Shown piece by piece: positions 17,597-26,982 of a DNA stretch of 64,000 bases; positions within the stretch are counted from its first letter, which is position 1; every line of letters begins with the position of its first letter. The stretch covers positions 2,046,001 to 2,110,000 of the forward strand of contig NZ_CP083692.1 in NCBI RefSeq assembly GCF_020096995.1, read 5' to 3'. This DNA comes from Leucobacter sp. Psy1. GTDB lineage: Bacteria > Actinomycetota > Actinomycetes > Actinomycetales > Microbacteriaceae. The notes under the pieces are model-generated. The model saw only the letters and a list, made by a program, of their open reading frames with translations. It did not search any database and had not been told where the DNA came from. Position numbers and translations under genes: made by a program.

Positions 17597-19516
17597 ATGT
17601 CGCGCAGACGCCAGGATCAGCTGCTCGCGGATCTCCTGCGACGCGACGGTTGGGCGACGGCGGGACAGCTCGCAGACGTGATGGGCGTGACGCCCCGCAG
17701 CATCCGCTCCTACGTCTCAGCGGTGAACGCGCGCGTCCCCTCTGGCGACGCCGTCCTCTCCGGTCCTGCAGGCTACCGCGCCGGTCCCGCAGCGCACCGA
17801 GCGCTCGACACCCGCACCGAGGCCACGCCGCGCGACCGCCTGCACCGCATCGTCCGCGAACTGTTGCACACGCCCGACGGTATCCGCGTCCACGAGACGG
17901 CCGCGCAGCTCCACGTCAGCGATGCGACGCTCGACGCCGACCTCTCGCGCGTCCGCTCACTGCTGGAGGGCACCGAGCTCGCACTCGAGCGCGAGCGCGA
18001 CCTGGTGCGCCTGCGCGGCAGCGAGGAAGCCGAGCGCGCGCTGCTCAGCAAGCTCGTCCACGACGAGATCGAGGCGGGATCGCTCCTCCCCTCCGCCGTG
18101 CCGAGGGTGCTCGTCGACAGCTCGATCCCGCACGCGGCGGTCGCACCGTTCAAGACGGCCCTCGTGCGTGAGCTGCAGGAACTCGACTACTTCGTCAACG
18201 AGCTCGCGATCACCGACGTGCTGCTGCACATCGTGATCGCCGCAGACCGCGTCGCGTCGGGCCGCGCCCTCGACGTCGAGAGCGGCGACGACACCGCGCC
18301 GCCCGAAGTCAGGGAACTGGGCCTGCTCGTCGGACGACTGTGCACCGATCACCTCGGCATCACGCTCGGCGCCGGGGACCGCGACCACCTCGCAGCGCTC
18401 CTGCTCACGCGCGTCGTCACCCCCGATCGCGACACCACTGGTGTCGCACGGGAGGGCATCACATCACCCGTACTCGAAGCCGTCCGCACCACGGTCGAAC
18501 GCGCGTCGCGCGACTACGGGGTGGACCTCGTCGACGACGCCTTCGTGCTGCGCCTCGCCCTGCACGTGCAGAATCTGCAGCGGCGCATCGCCCAGCAGTC
18601 GTGGTCGCGGAACCCGCTCACCCGATCGCTGAAGACCTCGTACCCCATGATCTTCGAGATCGCCGTCGCCATGGCCAGCGGGCTCAGGGAGCGGCTCGGC
18701 GTCGGACTCCACGACGACGAGATCGCGTACATCGCGATGCACGTCGGAGGCCGGCTCGAACGGAGCCGCGCGGCCGACACCGCCCTCACGGCGACCATCA
18801 TCTGCCCGGGATACTCCGAGATGCGCGAACTGCTCAGGGCGAGCGTCGACCGTTCGCTCGGCACCACCATCGAGATCACCCGCGTCGACACCCGCGTCGA
18901 TCCGGACTGGGAGTCCATCGACACCGACCTCGTTCTCTCGACCATCGATCCAGGCCGAGCCTCCGACCGGGTGGTGCGGATCCCTCCGTTCCTCACGGAG
19001 TCAGACGTCGACCGCATCCAGGTCGCCGCAGCCAGGAGGCGCCGCGCACGTCGCCTCGCTCGCCTCCGCGACGAGCTCTCACGCTACTTCTCCCCCGAGG
19101 CGTTCGTCGTGCCGCTCCCCGACGCCGGGGACGAAGAGATCATCCGCCGGCTCGCCGCTCCGCTCCGCGCCGCTGACCTCATCGATGACGCGTACGTCGA
19201 CCGGACCATCGCCAGGGAGCGGATGTCGTCGACGGCGTTCACGGAGGCGCTCGCCGTGCCCCACGCGCTCCGCATGACCGCGAAGCGCACCGCCATCAGC
19301 ATCGGGATCGCCCACGGCTCCGTCGCCTGGGGCCCGTCGCGCGTGCAGGTCGTCGCCCTCGTCGCATTCAGCGAGAGTGACCGCGGAGCATTCCAGACCG
19401 TCTTCGAGCAGCTGGTCGAGGTCTTCAGCGAGCCCGAGAGCGCGCAGCGCATCGTGCGCGCCGCCACGAGCTTCGAGCGGTTCCTCGACGAGCTCGTGGC
19501 CGTGATCGACGGCTAG
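17597..19516 (+). CDS. mtlR: PRD-containing transcriptional regulator (MtlR/BglG-type activator)
   Basis: This 639-residue regulator has N-terminal HTH domains (QLLADLLRRDGWATAGQLAD and VTPRSIRSYVSAVN), then two PRD domains (about residues 170-400). An EIIB-like segment (TATIICPGYSEMRELL, with the Cys near residue 406) and a C-terminal EIIA-like domain with EALAVPHALRMT follow. This is the domain order of MtlR/ManR activators controlled by PTS phosphorylation. It is divergent from the mannitol operon and is the likely activator of it. The stop overlaps that of the convergent MFS gene. Confidence 0.9.
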   Translation: MSRRRQDQLLADLLRRDGWATAGQLADVMGVTPRSIRSYVSAVNARVPSGDAVLSGPAGYRAGPAAHRALDTRTEATPRDRLHRIVRELLHTPDGIRVHETAAQLHVSDATLDADLSRVRSLLEGTELALERERDLVRLRGSEEAERALLSKLVHDEIEAGSLLPSAVPRVLVDSSIPHAAVAPFKTALVRELQELDYFVNELAITDVLLHIVIAADRVASGRALDVESGDDTAPPEVRELGLLVGRLCTDHLGITLGAGDRDHLAALLLTRVVTPDRDTTGVAREGITSPVLEAVRTTVERASRDYGVDLVDDAFVLRLALHVQNLQRRIAQQSWSRNPLTRSLKTSYPMIFEIAVAMASGLRERLGVGLHDDEIAYIAMHVGGRLERSRAADTALTATIICPGYSEMRELLRASVDRSLGTTIEITRVDTRVDPDWESIDTDLVLSTIDPGRASDRVVRIPPFLTESDVDRIQVAAARRRRARRLARLRDELSRYFSPEAFVVPLPDAGDEEIIRRLAAPLRAADLIDDAYVDRTIARERMSSTAFTEALAVPHALRMTAKRTAISIGIAHGSVAWGPSRVQVVALVAFSESDRGAFQTVFEQLVEVFSEPESAQRIVRAATSFERFLDELVAVIDG

Positions 19517-20709
19517 TTCGGCGAACGCCTCGTCCGCGTCGCCGGGGACATGAACACCGCGATGAGCACCACGATCATCGGCGCGAGCAGGGCGGTCCGT
19601 AACCCCACGTGCTCGCCGATGAAGCCGAGCGCCGGCGGCCCCACGAGGAACGCGAGGTAGCCCATGACCGTCACCAGAGCGACGCGCGCGGTCGGGCGCT
19701 CCCCCGAGGCTCCCGCAGCGGAGATCGCCACTGGGAACCCGAGCGACGCTCCGAGCCCCCAGAGCACTACAGCGACCCCGGCCACGACCTCGTGGTCGAC
19801 GAGGGACACGAGCAGCAGACCGGCGACCGCGCTCGACGCGCTCACCGCGAGCACCGGAGCTCGCCCGAACCGGTGCACGATCGGCCCGCCGCAGAAGCGG
19901 CCGATCGTCATCGAGGCCGCGAACACGGCGAAGACGGCGGAGCCGAGCGCCGCATCGAGTCCATGCCCGTCGACCATGATGAGCGGAAGCCAATCGGTCG
20001 CGGTGCCCTCGGCGAGCGCCATCGCCAGCACGATGAATCCGATGCAGAGCAGACGCGTGTCTCGCCAGACCGGCACGGGGCGCTCGATCGAGACTCCCGG
20101 CTCTGGAGCTGCGCGACGCCCCGTGTGCGAGGGCAGGTGACGCACGCTCGCGAGCGCGGCGACGAGCGCCAGAACGCCGACCGCGATCAGGTGCACGATC
20201 ACGGAGAACCCCACTGCGGTGGCGACGATGCCGAGCACCGCGCCGATGAAAGTGCCGAGGCTGAAGCAACCGTGCAGCAGCGGAAGGAACGTCCGACCCG
20301 ACTGCACTTCCACGTCTGCGCCCTCGACGTTCAGCGCCACCTCGGAGCCGCCCATCCCGAGCCCGAACAGCGCGAGACCGACGGCTACGGCGACGTTCAC
20401 CTGCAGCGCCGCCCCGAACGCGATGACCGGCATGCTCGCGATGATCCCGACCATGCCGATGGCAATGAGCGGTCGCGCGCCCCACCTGCCGAGGAGGGGT
20501 CCGGAGGCCAGGATCCCGACCATGGAACCGGTCGATAGGCCGAACAGCACGAGCCCCATCTCGGCCGTGGACGCCCCGAGCAGGTCGCGGATCGCCGGGG
20601 TGCGGGTCACCCAAGAAGCCAGCGCGACGCCCGGCACCATGAAGAGAATGCACAGCGCCCAGCGGCGACGGGACAGCGACGGCGAGACGGATGAGGCGAA
20701 AGGCGGCAC
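19513..20709 (-). CDS. Major facilitator superfamily transporter
   Basis: This 398-residue protein is predicted to have 12 membrane helices in two six-helix halves; MFS-like loops include ATDWLPLIMVDGHGL. It belongs to the drug/sugar efflux-like MFS group, but substrate is not inferable. The GTG at 20709 (VPPFASSVSPSLSRRRWALC) fits the family start. The 58 codons further upstream are Arg-rich and overlap the ABC permease gene. It is convergent with the mtl regulator. Confidence 0.88.
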   Translation of the reverse strand: MPPFASSVSPSLSRRRWALCILFMVPGVALASWVTRTPAIRDLLGASTAEMGLVLFGLSTGSMVGILASGPLLGRWGARPLIAIGMVGIIASMPVIAFGAALQVNVAVAVGLALFGLGMGGSEVALNVEGADVEVQSGRTFLPLLHGCFSLGTFIGAVLGIVATAVGFSVIVHLIAVGVLALVAALASVRHLPSHTGRRAAPEPGVSIERPVPVWRDTRLLCIGFIVLAMALAEGTATDWLPLIMVDGHGLDAALGSAVFAVFAASMTIGRFCGGPIVHRFGRAPVLAVSASSAVAGLLLVSLVDHEVVAGVAVVLWGLGASLGFPVAISAAGASGERPTARVALVTVMGYLAFLVGPPALGFIGEHVGLRTALLAPMIVVLIAVFMSPATRTRRSPN

Positions 20710-20729
20710 AACCGCTGAGTCTATCGGGG

Positions 20730-21959
20730 CTATCCGACGTCCCGCAGTGCGTCGACGGGTTCGATGCGTGCGGCCTTGAGCGCGGGGTAGGTGCCAGCGG
20801 CCCAGCCGACGACAGCTCCAAGCAGCACCCCGGCGGGCGCAGCCCACGGCGCGAGCACCGGCGTCCACTGCTGCACGAGGCACACCGCGAGAAGTCCGAA
20901 GAGACCGACCGCGACGCCGATGAGGCCGCCGAGCAGACCCGTAGTCACTGACTCGAGCATGAATTGCCGTGCGATCTCCCGGGTTCTCGCCCCGAGTGCG
21001 CGTCTGAGACCGATTTCGCCTCGCCGCTCAGAGACCGAGAGCAGCGTCACATTGGCGATCCCGATTCCGCCGCCGAGCAGTGCGACTGCTCCGATGACCA
21101 CGAACAGCACGTTGATGTCGGACTCGATGCCCTCCCGGAGCGCCCCTCCGGAGCTCGGGGCCGACACCTTGTAGCCATCGGGATTGTTCGGGTCGACCGC
21201 GATCGGCGCCTGCCGCGCGACGACCGACCCCGCGCCGACATCGATGCGAATGTCGAGACTGGACGGTGCTCGCAGTCCGAGCTGCTCGCGCGCGGTCGAC
21301 ACCGGCATGATCACGGTGTCGAGCAGCGTTTTGCGCGCGCCGACGTCGCCGAGGATGCCGAGGACGGTGTACGCACGGTCGTCGATGAAGATCGCCGGCT
21401 GGCTCGACACCCGGTTGATCCCGAGCTTCTCCGCCGCGTTCGCGCCGAGCACGACCACACGATCCGCGCGGGCCTCGTGCCCCGAGTCGAACCAGCGGCC
21501 CGTCGCGATCGATCCCTGCACCACGTCGATGAGGTCGGCGGATCCCGCGACGACGGGCGGCGGCGCCGCAGGTGCCTCGGCCGGATCGTGCACCCGCACG
21601 GCCTCGACTCGTACCCCCTCGGGAAGCTGCCCGACGAGCGCCGCATCTGCAACGCCCGCCAAGCCGGCGACGCGCTCAGGCGCGTCCCACGGAACCCTGG
21701 CCTTCGGTTTGCCCTCGGTCTCGCCCTTGTCCCCGGAGGTCCCCGGCTCCACCGTCACGCGAGTCGCAGCCACGGCGTCGAATTGGCTCGAGATCTGCCC
21801 CGCTGCGGTCTGCGCCATGCCGATCGTCATGATCAGCGAGGCGATACCCAGTACGGTCCCCGCGAGCGTGATGAAGAGTCGGGACGGCCGGGATCCCACG
21901 CCCTCGAGGGACTCGCGGACGAGGTCCCCGAGCGTGAAGCCCCGCGCGCCGCGTTTCAT
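20730..21959 (-). CDS. MacB/FtsX-type ABC transporter permease
   Basis: This 409-residue permease has one N-terminal membrane helix (FITLAGTVLGIASLIMTIGM), a large extracellular MacB-periplasmic-core domain, and three C-terminal helices. A conserved FtsX motif follows the second helix (LLSVSERRGEIGLRRALGAR). It works with the ATPase encoded immediately upstream (4-bp overlap) and the membrane-fusion-like protein before that. Confidence 0.92.
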   Translation of the reverse strand: MKRGARGFTLGDLVRESLEGVGSRPSRLFITLAGTVLGIASLIMTIGMAQTAAGQISSQFDAVAATRVTVEPGTSGDKGETEGKPKARVPWDAPERVAGLAGVADAALVGQLPEGVRVEAVRVHDPAEAPAAPPPVVAGSADLIDVVQGSIATGRWFDSGHEARADRVVVLGANAAEKLGINRVSSQPAIFIDDRAYTVLGILGDVGARKTLLDTVIMPVSTAREQLGLRAPSSLDIRIDVGAGSVVARQAPIAVDPNNPDGYKVSAPSSGGALREGIESDINVLFVVIGAVALLGGGIGIANVTLLSVSERRGEIGLRRALGARTREIARQFMLESVTTGLLGGLIGVAVGLFGLLAVCLVQQWTPVLAPWAAPAGVLLGAVVGWAAGTYPALKAARIEPVDALRDVG

Positions 21960-22708
21960 ACGAGCTCCGAGAGCACGCCGTCGTTGATGCTGACCCGACG
22001 AGCAGCGGCCTCCGCGACCCCGTGGTCGTGAGTGATCATCACGATCGTCAACCCTCCGGCGCCCAGGTCGCTGAACAGCTCCATCACGGCCTCGGAGTTC
22101 TTTCGGTCGAGGTTGCCCGTCGGCTCATCGGCGAGCAGGAGTCGGGGCTCCGTGCTCACGGCGCGCGCGATGGCGACGCGCTGCCGCTCACCCCCGGAGA
22201 GCGTGCCGGGGAAGAAACCGGTGCGATGCGCGAGACCCACGCGTTCGAGCGCCGACCGCGCGCGTTCCTCGCGCTCCTCGCGCGGAACACCGGCGTAGGC
22301 CGCAGCGAGCATGACGTTGCCGAGCACGTCTCGGGTGGCGAGCAGATGAAACGACTGGAACACGAACCCGATCGCCCCGCCGCGCAGTGCCGCACGATCG
22401 TCGTCGTCGAGCTCCCCCGTATCGATCCCCTCGAACTCGAAGGTGCCCGTGCTCGGGCGGTCGAGGAGACCGAGCGTGTTGAGCATCGTCGACTTCCCGG
22501 AACCTGAGGGCCCAACGATCGCGAGGTAGTCGCCGCGTCCGACGGAGAGGTCGACGCCGCGCAGCGCGTGGACGGCCGGGGCACCGGGGAAGATCCGGGT
22601 GACGTCGTCCAACCGGATGATGGGTCCTGAGTACTCGGGATCGCCGATCGGACGCGTGCCGTCAGCTGACGGGGACCTGTGGCGGCGCGGGCGGAACCGC
22701 AGCCTCAC
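21956..22708 (-). CDS. ABC transporter ATP-binding protein (MacB/LolD-type)
   Basis: This 250-residue ATPase has the Walker [11 protein letters not shown]-loop FVFQSFHLL, signature [14 protein letters not shown], Walker [13 protein letters not shown] and the switch His ([12 protein letters not shown]). These motifs and its neighbours place it with MacB/LolD-type mechanotransmission transporters. Start and stop overlap the flanking genes, so the three components are made together. Confidence 0.95.
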   Translation of the reverse strand: MRLRFRPRRHRSPSADGTRPIGDPEYSGPIIRLDDVTRIFPGAPAVHALRGVDLSVGRGDYLAIVGPSGSGKSTMLNTLGLLDRPSTGTFEFEGIDTGELDDDDRAALRGGAIGFVFQSFHLLATRDVLGNVMLAAAYAGVPREEREERARSALERVGLAHRTGFFPGTLSGGERQRVAIARAVSTEPRLLLADEPTGNLDRKNSEAVMELFSDLGAGGLTIVMITHDHGVAEAAARRVSINDGVLSELV

Positions 22709-24141
22709 GTGCCCACCACGACCTTCGCCCCGACGATCACGCGGTCGTCGTCGGAGGCGATCTCGACAAATCCGTCGGCGGCGAGCCCCGCCTGCACGTC
22801 GATCGTCACGGTATCGGCTCCCTCGGCCTTGCGGTCGGCCTCGTCGAGGGCGAGCTCGATGCGGTCCTCCCCACCGGGACCTGCTGAGAGCGCCGCGATC
22901 GGTACCGCGAGCACCGCACCGTCGGTCGACTCCACAGGCACGCGAAGGCGCACGTTGGTGTCGCGCAACACGTCGACCTGCTCCGGACTCAGATCCTCGG
23001 GGATCAGCGTCACGGTGAACCGCGACGCATCGGTTGACTCACCGCCGCCGTCGCCACCGGAACCGTCCTCACCGTCTTCACCGTCTTCACCACCCTGATC
23101 CGGTTTCTTGCCCTTCTCGGGTGCTGCGACGGACTGCACTTTCGCGGGCAGTTCTTGACCGTCAGGACCGGTGAAGGTCGCGGCTTGTCCCTCTTTCATC
23201 AGGTCTGCGTCCTGCTTGCCGACGGTGCCCGTGATAGCGAGCGTCGCCCCGGAGACCTGCATCGCCGACCCCTGCAGTACATCCCCGCGCGCGACACTCA
23301 CGTCGTCGACGCGCCGCGGGAGTTCGCTGAGCACGAGCACCTCGCTCGCGGGCAGCGACGGCAGCACGTCGGATTGCGCCTTCGCCAGCGCTTCCTGCGC
23401 GTCGAAGAGCGCGTCGTTCGCCGCGGTGACCTCTGCTCCGCTCCGATTGCCGAGCCCGCCCAGCGTCACCTCGGCATCTCGCACACCGCGCTCGGCCGTC
23501 CGCAACGCCTCCTGCGCTTCGTCTCCACCGGTCTGAGCGGCGTACCCGACACGGTCGTAGAGCGCCCCGACCGCGATCGCCGTATCGGCGTCGTAGACAT
23601 CGGTGCCGGGGTCCCCGGCCCAGAGGTCGAAGCCCGCAAGCGCCTTCTTGAGTTCGGTGACGTCCGGACCGCGCAGCCCGACGCGCAGGTCACGGTACGC
23701 GGGCAATGCGCCCGGGAGCACGATCACCGGTCGGCCCGCGACCTCGAGAGCAACATCGCCGGCTTTCAGCTCATCGCCGGCTTCCGGCACGCGTCCCGTG
23801 ACGACGGGGCGCTCCTCCATACCCGCGACCTCGATCTGCGCGTCGACCGCTCCCGCGTAGGTGACTTCACCCCGGGTTACGACGGTGTTCTCGATGACCC
23901 GTTCCTCGACCGGGGCCGTCACCGGGCCGGCCTCGGGGGCTGCCGTCCGCGCGGCGAGTTCAGCCGGTGAGACGATGAACTGCATGATGACGATTCCGAG
24001 GAGCAGTGAGACGATCGCCACGGCAGCGATCAGGGCGACGAGGCGCGTCCCCCTCCACCCCGGTTTCGGCGCGGTCGTGGCGTCAGCGTCCTCAAGCTCG
24101 TTGTGCTCGGTCGCGCCGCGGTTCGTGAACCAGCGAGCCAT
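22705..24141 (-). CDS. HlyD/MacA-like periplasmic adaptor protein with peptidoglycan-binding domain
   Basis: This 478-residue protein has one N-terminal membrane anchor (about residues 33-55) and then an extracytoplasmic chain. The chain includes a peptidoglycan-binding-like segment (YRDLRVGLRGPDVTELKKAL), a helical hairpin (about 200-250) and a barrel-sandwich region (SGATLAITGTVGKQDADLMK). An acidic low-complexity linker of repeated Gly-Glu-Asp lies near residues 345-365. In a monoderm cell it cannot bridge to an outer membrane and probably docks the ABC pump to the wall. Confidence 0.88.
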   Translation of the reverse strand: MARWFTNRGATEHNELEDADATTAPKPGWRGTRLVALIAAVAIVSLLLGIVIMQFIVSPAELAARTAAPEAGPVTAPVEERVIENTVVTRGEVTYAGAVDAQIEVAGMEERPVVTGRVPEAGDELKAGDVALEVAGRPVIVLPGALPAYRDLRVGLRGPDVTELKKALAGFDLWAGDPGTDVYDADTAIAVGALYDRVGYAAQTGGDEAQEALRTAERGVRDAEVTLGGLGNRSGAEVTAANDALFDAQEALAKAQSDVLPSLPASEVLVLSELPRRVDDVSVARGDVLQGSAMQVSGATLAITGTVGKQDADLMKEGQAATFTGPDGQELPAKVQSVAAPEKGKKPDQGGEDGEDGEDGSGGDGGGESTDASRFTVTLIPEDLSPEQVDVLRDTNVRLRVPVESTDGAVLAVPIAALSAGPGGEDRIELALDEADRKAEGADTVTIDVQAGLAADGFVEIASDDDRVIVGAKVVVGT

Positions 24142-24153
24142 TGCGGCCGGCCC

Positions 24154-25164
24154 CTAGCTCTGCGAGCCGTACTTGGCGACGAGCGCGTCCAGCTGATCGC
24201 GGTGCGCCTCGACGAACTTCTCCTGCGATTTCAGGTCGGCGGCCGTCCAGGCGTCGTCGATACCCGCCTGCTCCTGGCACTCGTAATCCGCTACGGCAGT
24301 CTCAATCTCCTTCTTCTGGAACGCCTGCTCGGTCTCGGGATCAAGCTCGATGATCTCCCCGCCCGATTCGTCATCCCAGCCCATGAGCTCGGCGTACTCG
24401 GCGTTCAGCTCCTCCATCGGCTCCGTGGAATTGGTGTAGCCGCCGAACCCGCGATCGTCCATGCAGCTGGCCCACTCGCGCTGGATTTCGACCAGCTCGG
24501 GCGCCGATTCGACCTCCTCGTAACGGTTGTCGATGGCGGTCATCAGGTCGGTGAACTCGGGATCCTCGTAGACCTCGCTTCCGGCATCCATGCCCCCGCC
24601 GACCGTCTCCTCGGCCTCACCCTGGCAGCCGGAGGGCTCCCAGTTCGTCCACTCCTCCTCGTCGGCGTCGTCGGCGGGCATCGGGCCGCTCAGTGCCTCC
24701 TGATACGCCATCATGTCCGACTCGCTGAGTGACTCGAGGTAGTCGCCGTTCGGGTCCACCCAGGTATCTTCCTCGATGTCGAGGGCCTCCTCCGAGTCGT
24801 CGTACATGAATGAGATGCCGTACCCGGTCTTCTTCGCATCCTCGACCGGATTCCACTCCACTTCCGCATCTGCGTCATCGTCGGCGGAACCGAAGCCGAA
24901 ATCCTCCTCGGTGTACTCGTAGGGGATGTACTCGAAGCCCTGCTCGGTCATGCACTCCGCGACGACCTTCTCGACGTCGTTCTGCCGCTGCATCTCGGTC
25001 TTCGCCCAGTTTTCACCGTCGAAGTCTCCCCAGAGCGACTGCTCGAGGTAGGCGTCGAGCGGGCCGAGCTCATCGTCGCCACCTCCCTGCCCCGCGCATC
25101 CGGTCAGAGCAAGCCCCAACGTCATCGTCAGGGCCGTCACCGTCATCGTGCGGGCGTTCTTCAT
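24154..25164 (-). CDS. Acidic lipoprotein of the efflux operon
   Basis: This 336-residue protein has a lipoprotein signal peptide ending in the lipobox LTGC. The mature part is very acidic (many Asp/Glu) and contains several Cys (for example VVAECMTEQGFEYIPY, EWASCMDDRGFGGY, VADYECQEQAGIDDAW), suggesting two or three disulfide-bearing repeats. GAGGA precedes the ATG at 25164. It is the promoter-proximal gene of the MacAB-like operon and may be the substrate-capture or accessory subunit. Similar secreted proteins exist in Microbacteriaceae but without known function. Confidence 0.8.
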   Translation of the reverse strand: MKNARTMTVTALTMTLGLALTGCAGQGGGDDELGPLDAYLEQSLWGDFDGENWAKTEMQRQNDVEKVVAECMTEQGFEYIPYEYTEEDFGFGSADDDADAEVEWNPVEDAKKTGYGISFMYDDSEEALDIEEDTWVDPNGDYLESLSESDMMAYQEALSGPMPADDADEEEWTNWEPSGCQGEAEETVGGGMDAGSEVYEDPEFTDLMTAIDNRYEEVESAPELVEIQREWASCMDDRGFGGYTNSTEPMEELNAEYAELMGWDDESGGEIIELDPETEQAFQKKEIETAVADYECQEQAGIDDAWTAADLKSQEKFVEAHRDQLDALVAKYGSQS

Positions 25165-25396
25165 ACTGTTATCCTCAGTGTGCTCTGACCCGGAGACGGG
25201 CAGCCGACATAGAGGTTCCGTGGCATCACGTAACCTGCGCATAATCTATCCCGAAACTCCCCCGGGCGGACGCGAAGGACGCCTCTTTCTCGGGCTTCGT
25301 AACAAGAACGGTACCCAAGTACCACGCAAACGTGACACCTTGGCTCAGTTCTCAAGATCAGGACGCCGATGCCACAGCCCGCGCTACCCTGAAGGC
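25165..25396. promoter_or_regulatory. Divergent intergenic region
   Basis: This 232-bp spacer between the lipoprotein start (25164) and the monooxygenase-like start (25397) should hold both promoters. No conserved operator is obvious. Confidence 0.3.
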
Positions 25397-25723
25397 ATGT
25401 ACTTCATCGTGGTCAAGTATCAAGCCAAGCCCGAGATCGCTGAAAGCTTCATCGAGCGAAATGCCGAGTTCACCGCCGCTACCCGGGCAGAGCCGGGCAA
25501 CCTGTGGTTCGAGTGGTCGCGCAGCGTCGAGGACCCGAACGAGTTCGTGCTCGTCGAAGCATTCGCCGACGATGACGCGGCTGCGGCGCACGTGGGTTCG
25601 GATCACTTCGCTCGCGGCATCGAGACGCTGCGCCCGCTCATCACGGAGACGCCGCGCATCGTGTCGCGGAAGGTCGAGGGGTCGGGGTGGGACGAGATGG
25701 GCGAACTCAAGATCGAAAACTGA
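25397..25723 (+). CDS. ABM-domain (putative quinol monooxygenase) protein
   Basis: This 108-residue protein has the ferredoxin-like antibiotic biosynthesis monooxygenase fold: MYFIVVKYQAKPEIAESFIE, then TRAEPGNLWFEWSRS, FVLVEAFADDDAAAAH and HFARGIETLRPLI. The YgiN-like group oxidises quinols or simply guards against redox stress. It stands alone, facing the MBL-hydrolase gene. AAGGC precedes the ATG. Confidence 0.9.
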   Translation: MYFIVVKYQAKPEIAESFIERNAEFTAATRAEPGNLWFEWSRSVEDPNEFVLVEAFADDDAAAAHVGSDHFARGIETLRPLITETPRIVSRKVEGSGWDEMGELKIEN

Positions 25724-25741
25724 CCCGCCCCAGCACGCGAG

Positions 25742-26398
25742 CTACCAGCCCCGTCGCTCCCACTCCGGGAGGGCGGGGCGTTCCTCTGCCAGCGTGGTGC
25801 CGTCGCCGTGGCCCGGGTAGACGATCGCATCGTCGAACCGCTCGAAGAGGCGAGAGCGGACGTCGCCGAGCAGCTGCGCGAAACGCGCAGGATCCTTCCA
25901 CGTATTGCCGATGCCGCCGGGGAACAGGCTGTCACCGGTGAACAGGAGCACCGGGGTCTCATCAGGAGTCGCGAGCGCGATCGAGCCGGCCGTGTGCCCG
26001 CGCAGGGCGATCACCTCGAGTTCGACGCCTGCCACGCCGATGCGATCACCGTGCGCGAGGCGCTGAGCCGTGACCCCGCGTTCCTCGGCCAGCTGCTCCG
26101 CATCGGCATCGCCGATCGCGACGTCGGCGCCCGTGCGCTCGGCGAGTTCCGAGGTGGCGCGGGTGTGATCCCAGTGCGCGTGCGTGGTGACGATCAGTTT
26201 GAGGGATGCCGGCTGCTCGGCATCTTCCGCCCCCGCTCTCAGAAGCGTCTCCAAAGCTTCGACGTCGTCCGCTGCGTCGATGAGGATCTGCTCCCCCGAC
26301 GCCTTCGCGGTGATGAGGTACACGGCATTGTCCATGTCCGAGACGTGCGTCCTGCGGACGGTGAAGGTCTCTCGGTCGTGCAGCAGTTCGGCGGCCAT
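25742..26398 (-). CDS. MBL-fold metallo-hydrolase (glyoxalase II-like)
   Basis: This 218-residue protein has the metallo-beta-lactamase motif THAHWDHTR (the HxHxDH zinc site). Further metal ligands follow (LRGHTAGSIAL; FTGDSLFPGGIGN; YPGHGDGTT). It resembles glyoxalase II-like hydrolases of thioesters, possibly of mycothiol adducts. The substrate is not determined. Confidence 0.92.
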   Translation of the reverse strand: MAAELLHDRETFTVRRTHVSDMDNAVYLITAKASGEQILIDAADDVEALETLLRAGAEDAEQPASLKLIVTTHAHWDHTRATSELAERTGADVAIGDADAEQLAEERGVTAQRLAHGDRIGVAGVELEVIALRGHTAGSIALATPDETPVLLFTGDSLFPGGIGNTWKDPARFAQLLGDVRSRLFERFDDAIVYPGHGDGTTLAEERPALPEWERRGW

Positions 26399-26431
26399 GC
26401 CCTCACCCTACCCGCACGACGAGCGATCACG

Positions 26432-26953
26432 TCACCTCACGGCGACCGGTGCGGGCTCATGCTGAGGAACTGGTAGCCGCGGCGTCCAGTACGACAGCAG
26501 GAAGACGCAGATGAGGCCGCCGATGATCGCCAGGAGACCGATCGGCGTACGCACCGCCATCGCGATGTGTCCGAGCACGGGAATCGTGAGCACGTGCGTG
26601 CCCGCCTCGGTCACGAGGTACGGCGCCGCGTCATTGCTCTCGTTCGCGTCGCCGCGCAACGTGAGTGCGAATGGACCATCATCCGGGCGATCGATGTCCA
26701 CCACTCGGTGCGTCACGAGCGTGCCATCGTCGCGCGGTACCGTGACGATGGCACCGACATCGACCTGTGATGCGGCCGTCGCCTGCGTGAGAATCAGCGA
26801 CCCGACCGGCAGCGTCGGTTCCATCGAACCGGAGATCACCACGGCCGGTTTCAGTCCGAAGAGCATGACCACCGCGAAGGCGAGGATACTGATGACGCCG
26901 ACGACGGCTGAGCACCAGAGTACAGCGCTACGAATGATGCGGAGAACAGTCAT
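26432..26953 (-). CDS. SipW-type signal peptidase I
   Basis: This 173-residue membrane protein has an N-terminal helix, the catalytic SGSMEP motif (Ser43) and, in place of the Lys dyad of LepB, His82 in LVTHRVVD. It has the RGDANESND box and a C-terminal helix. The Ser/His arrangement is that of SipW and ER-type peptidases that process TasA-like fibre proteins. I use the ATG at 26953 (preceded by GAGAGG); an in-frame ATG at 26986 overlaps the upstream stop and is an alternative. As the last gene of the export operon it very likely processes its products. A separate canonical lepB lies at 38105-38800. Confidence 0.9.
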   Translation of the reverse strand: MTVLRIIRSAVLWCSAVVGVISILAFAVVMLFGLKPAVVISGSMEPTLPVGSLILTQATAASQVDVGAIVTVPRDDGTLVTHRVVDIDRPDDGPFALTLRGDANESNDAAPYLVTEAGTHVLTIPVLGHIAMAVRTPIGLLAIIGGLICVFLLSYWTPRLPVPQHEPAPVAVR

Positions 26954-26982
26954 AATGAGCCTCTCGGAGGTGTCTCTCACGG

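Noticed and set aside
19079-20821. 580-codon reverse frame across the MFS gene and the end of mtlR
   Set aside because: Arg-rich and without membrane segments; the MFS frame has 12 predicted helices.
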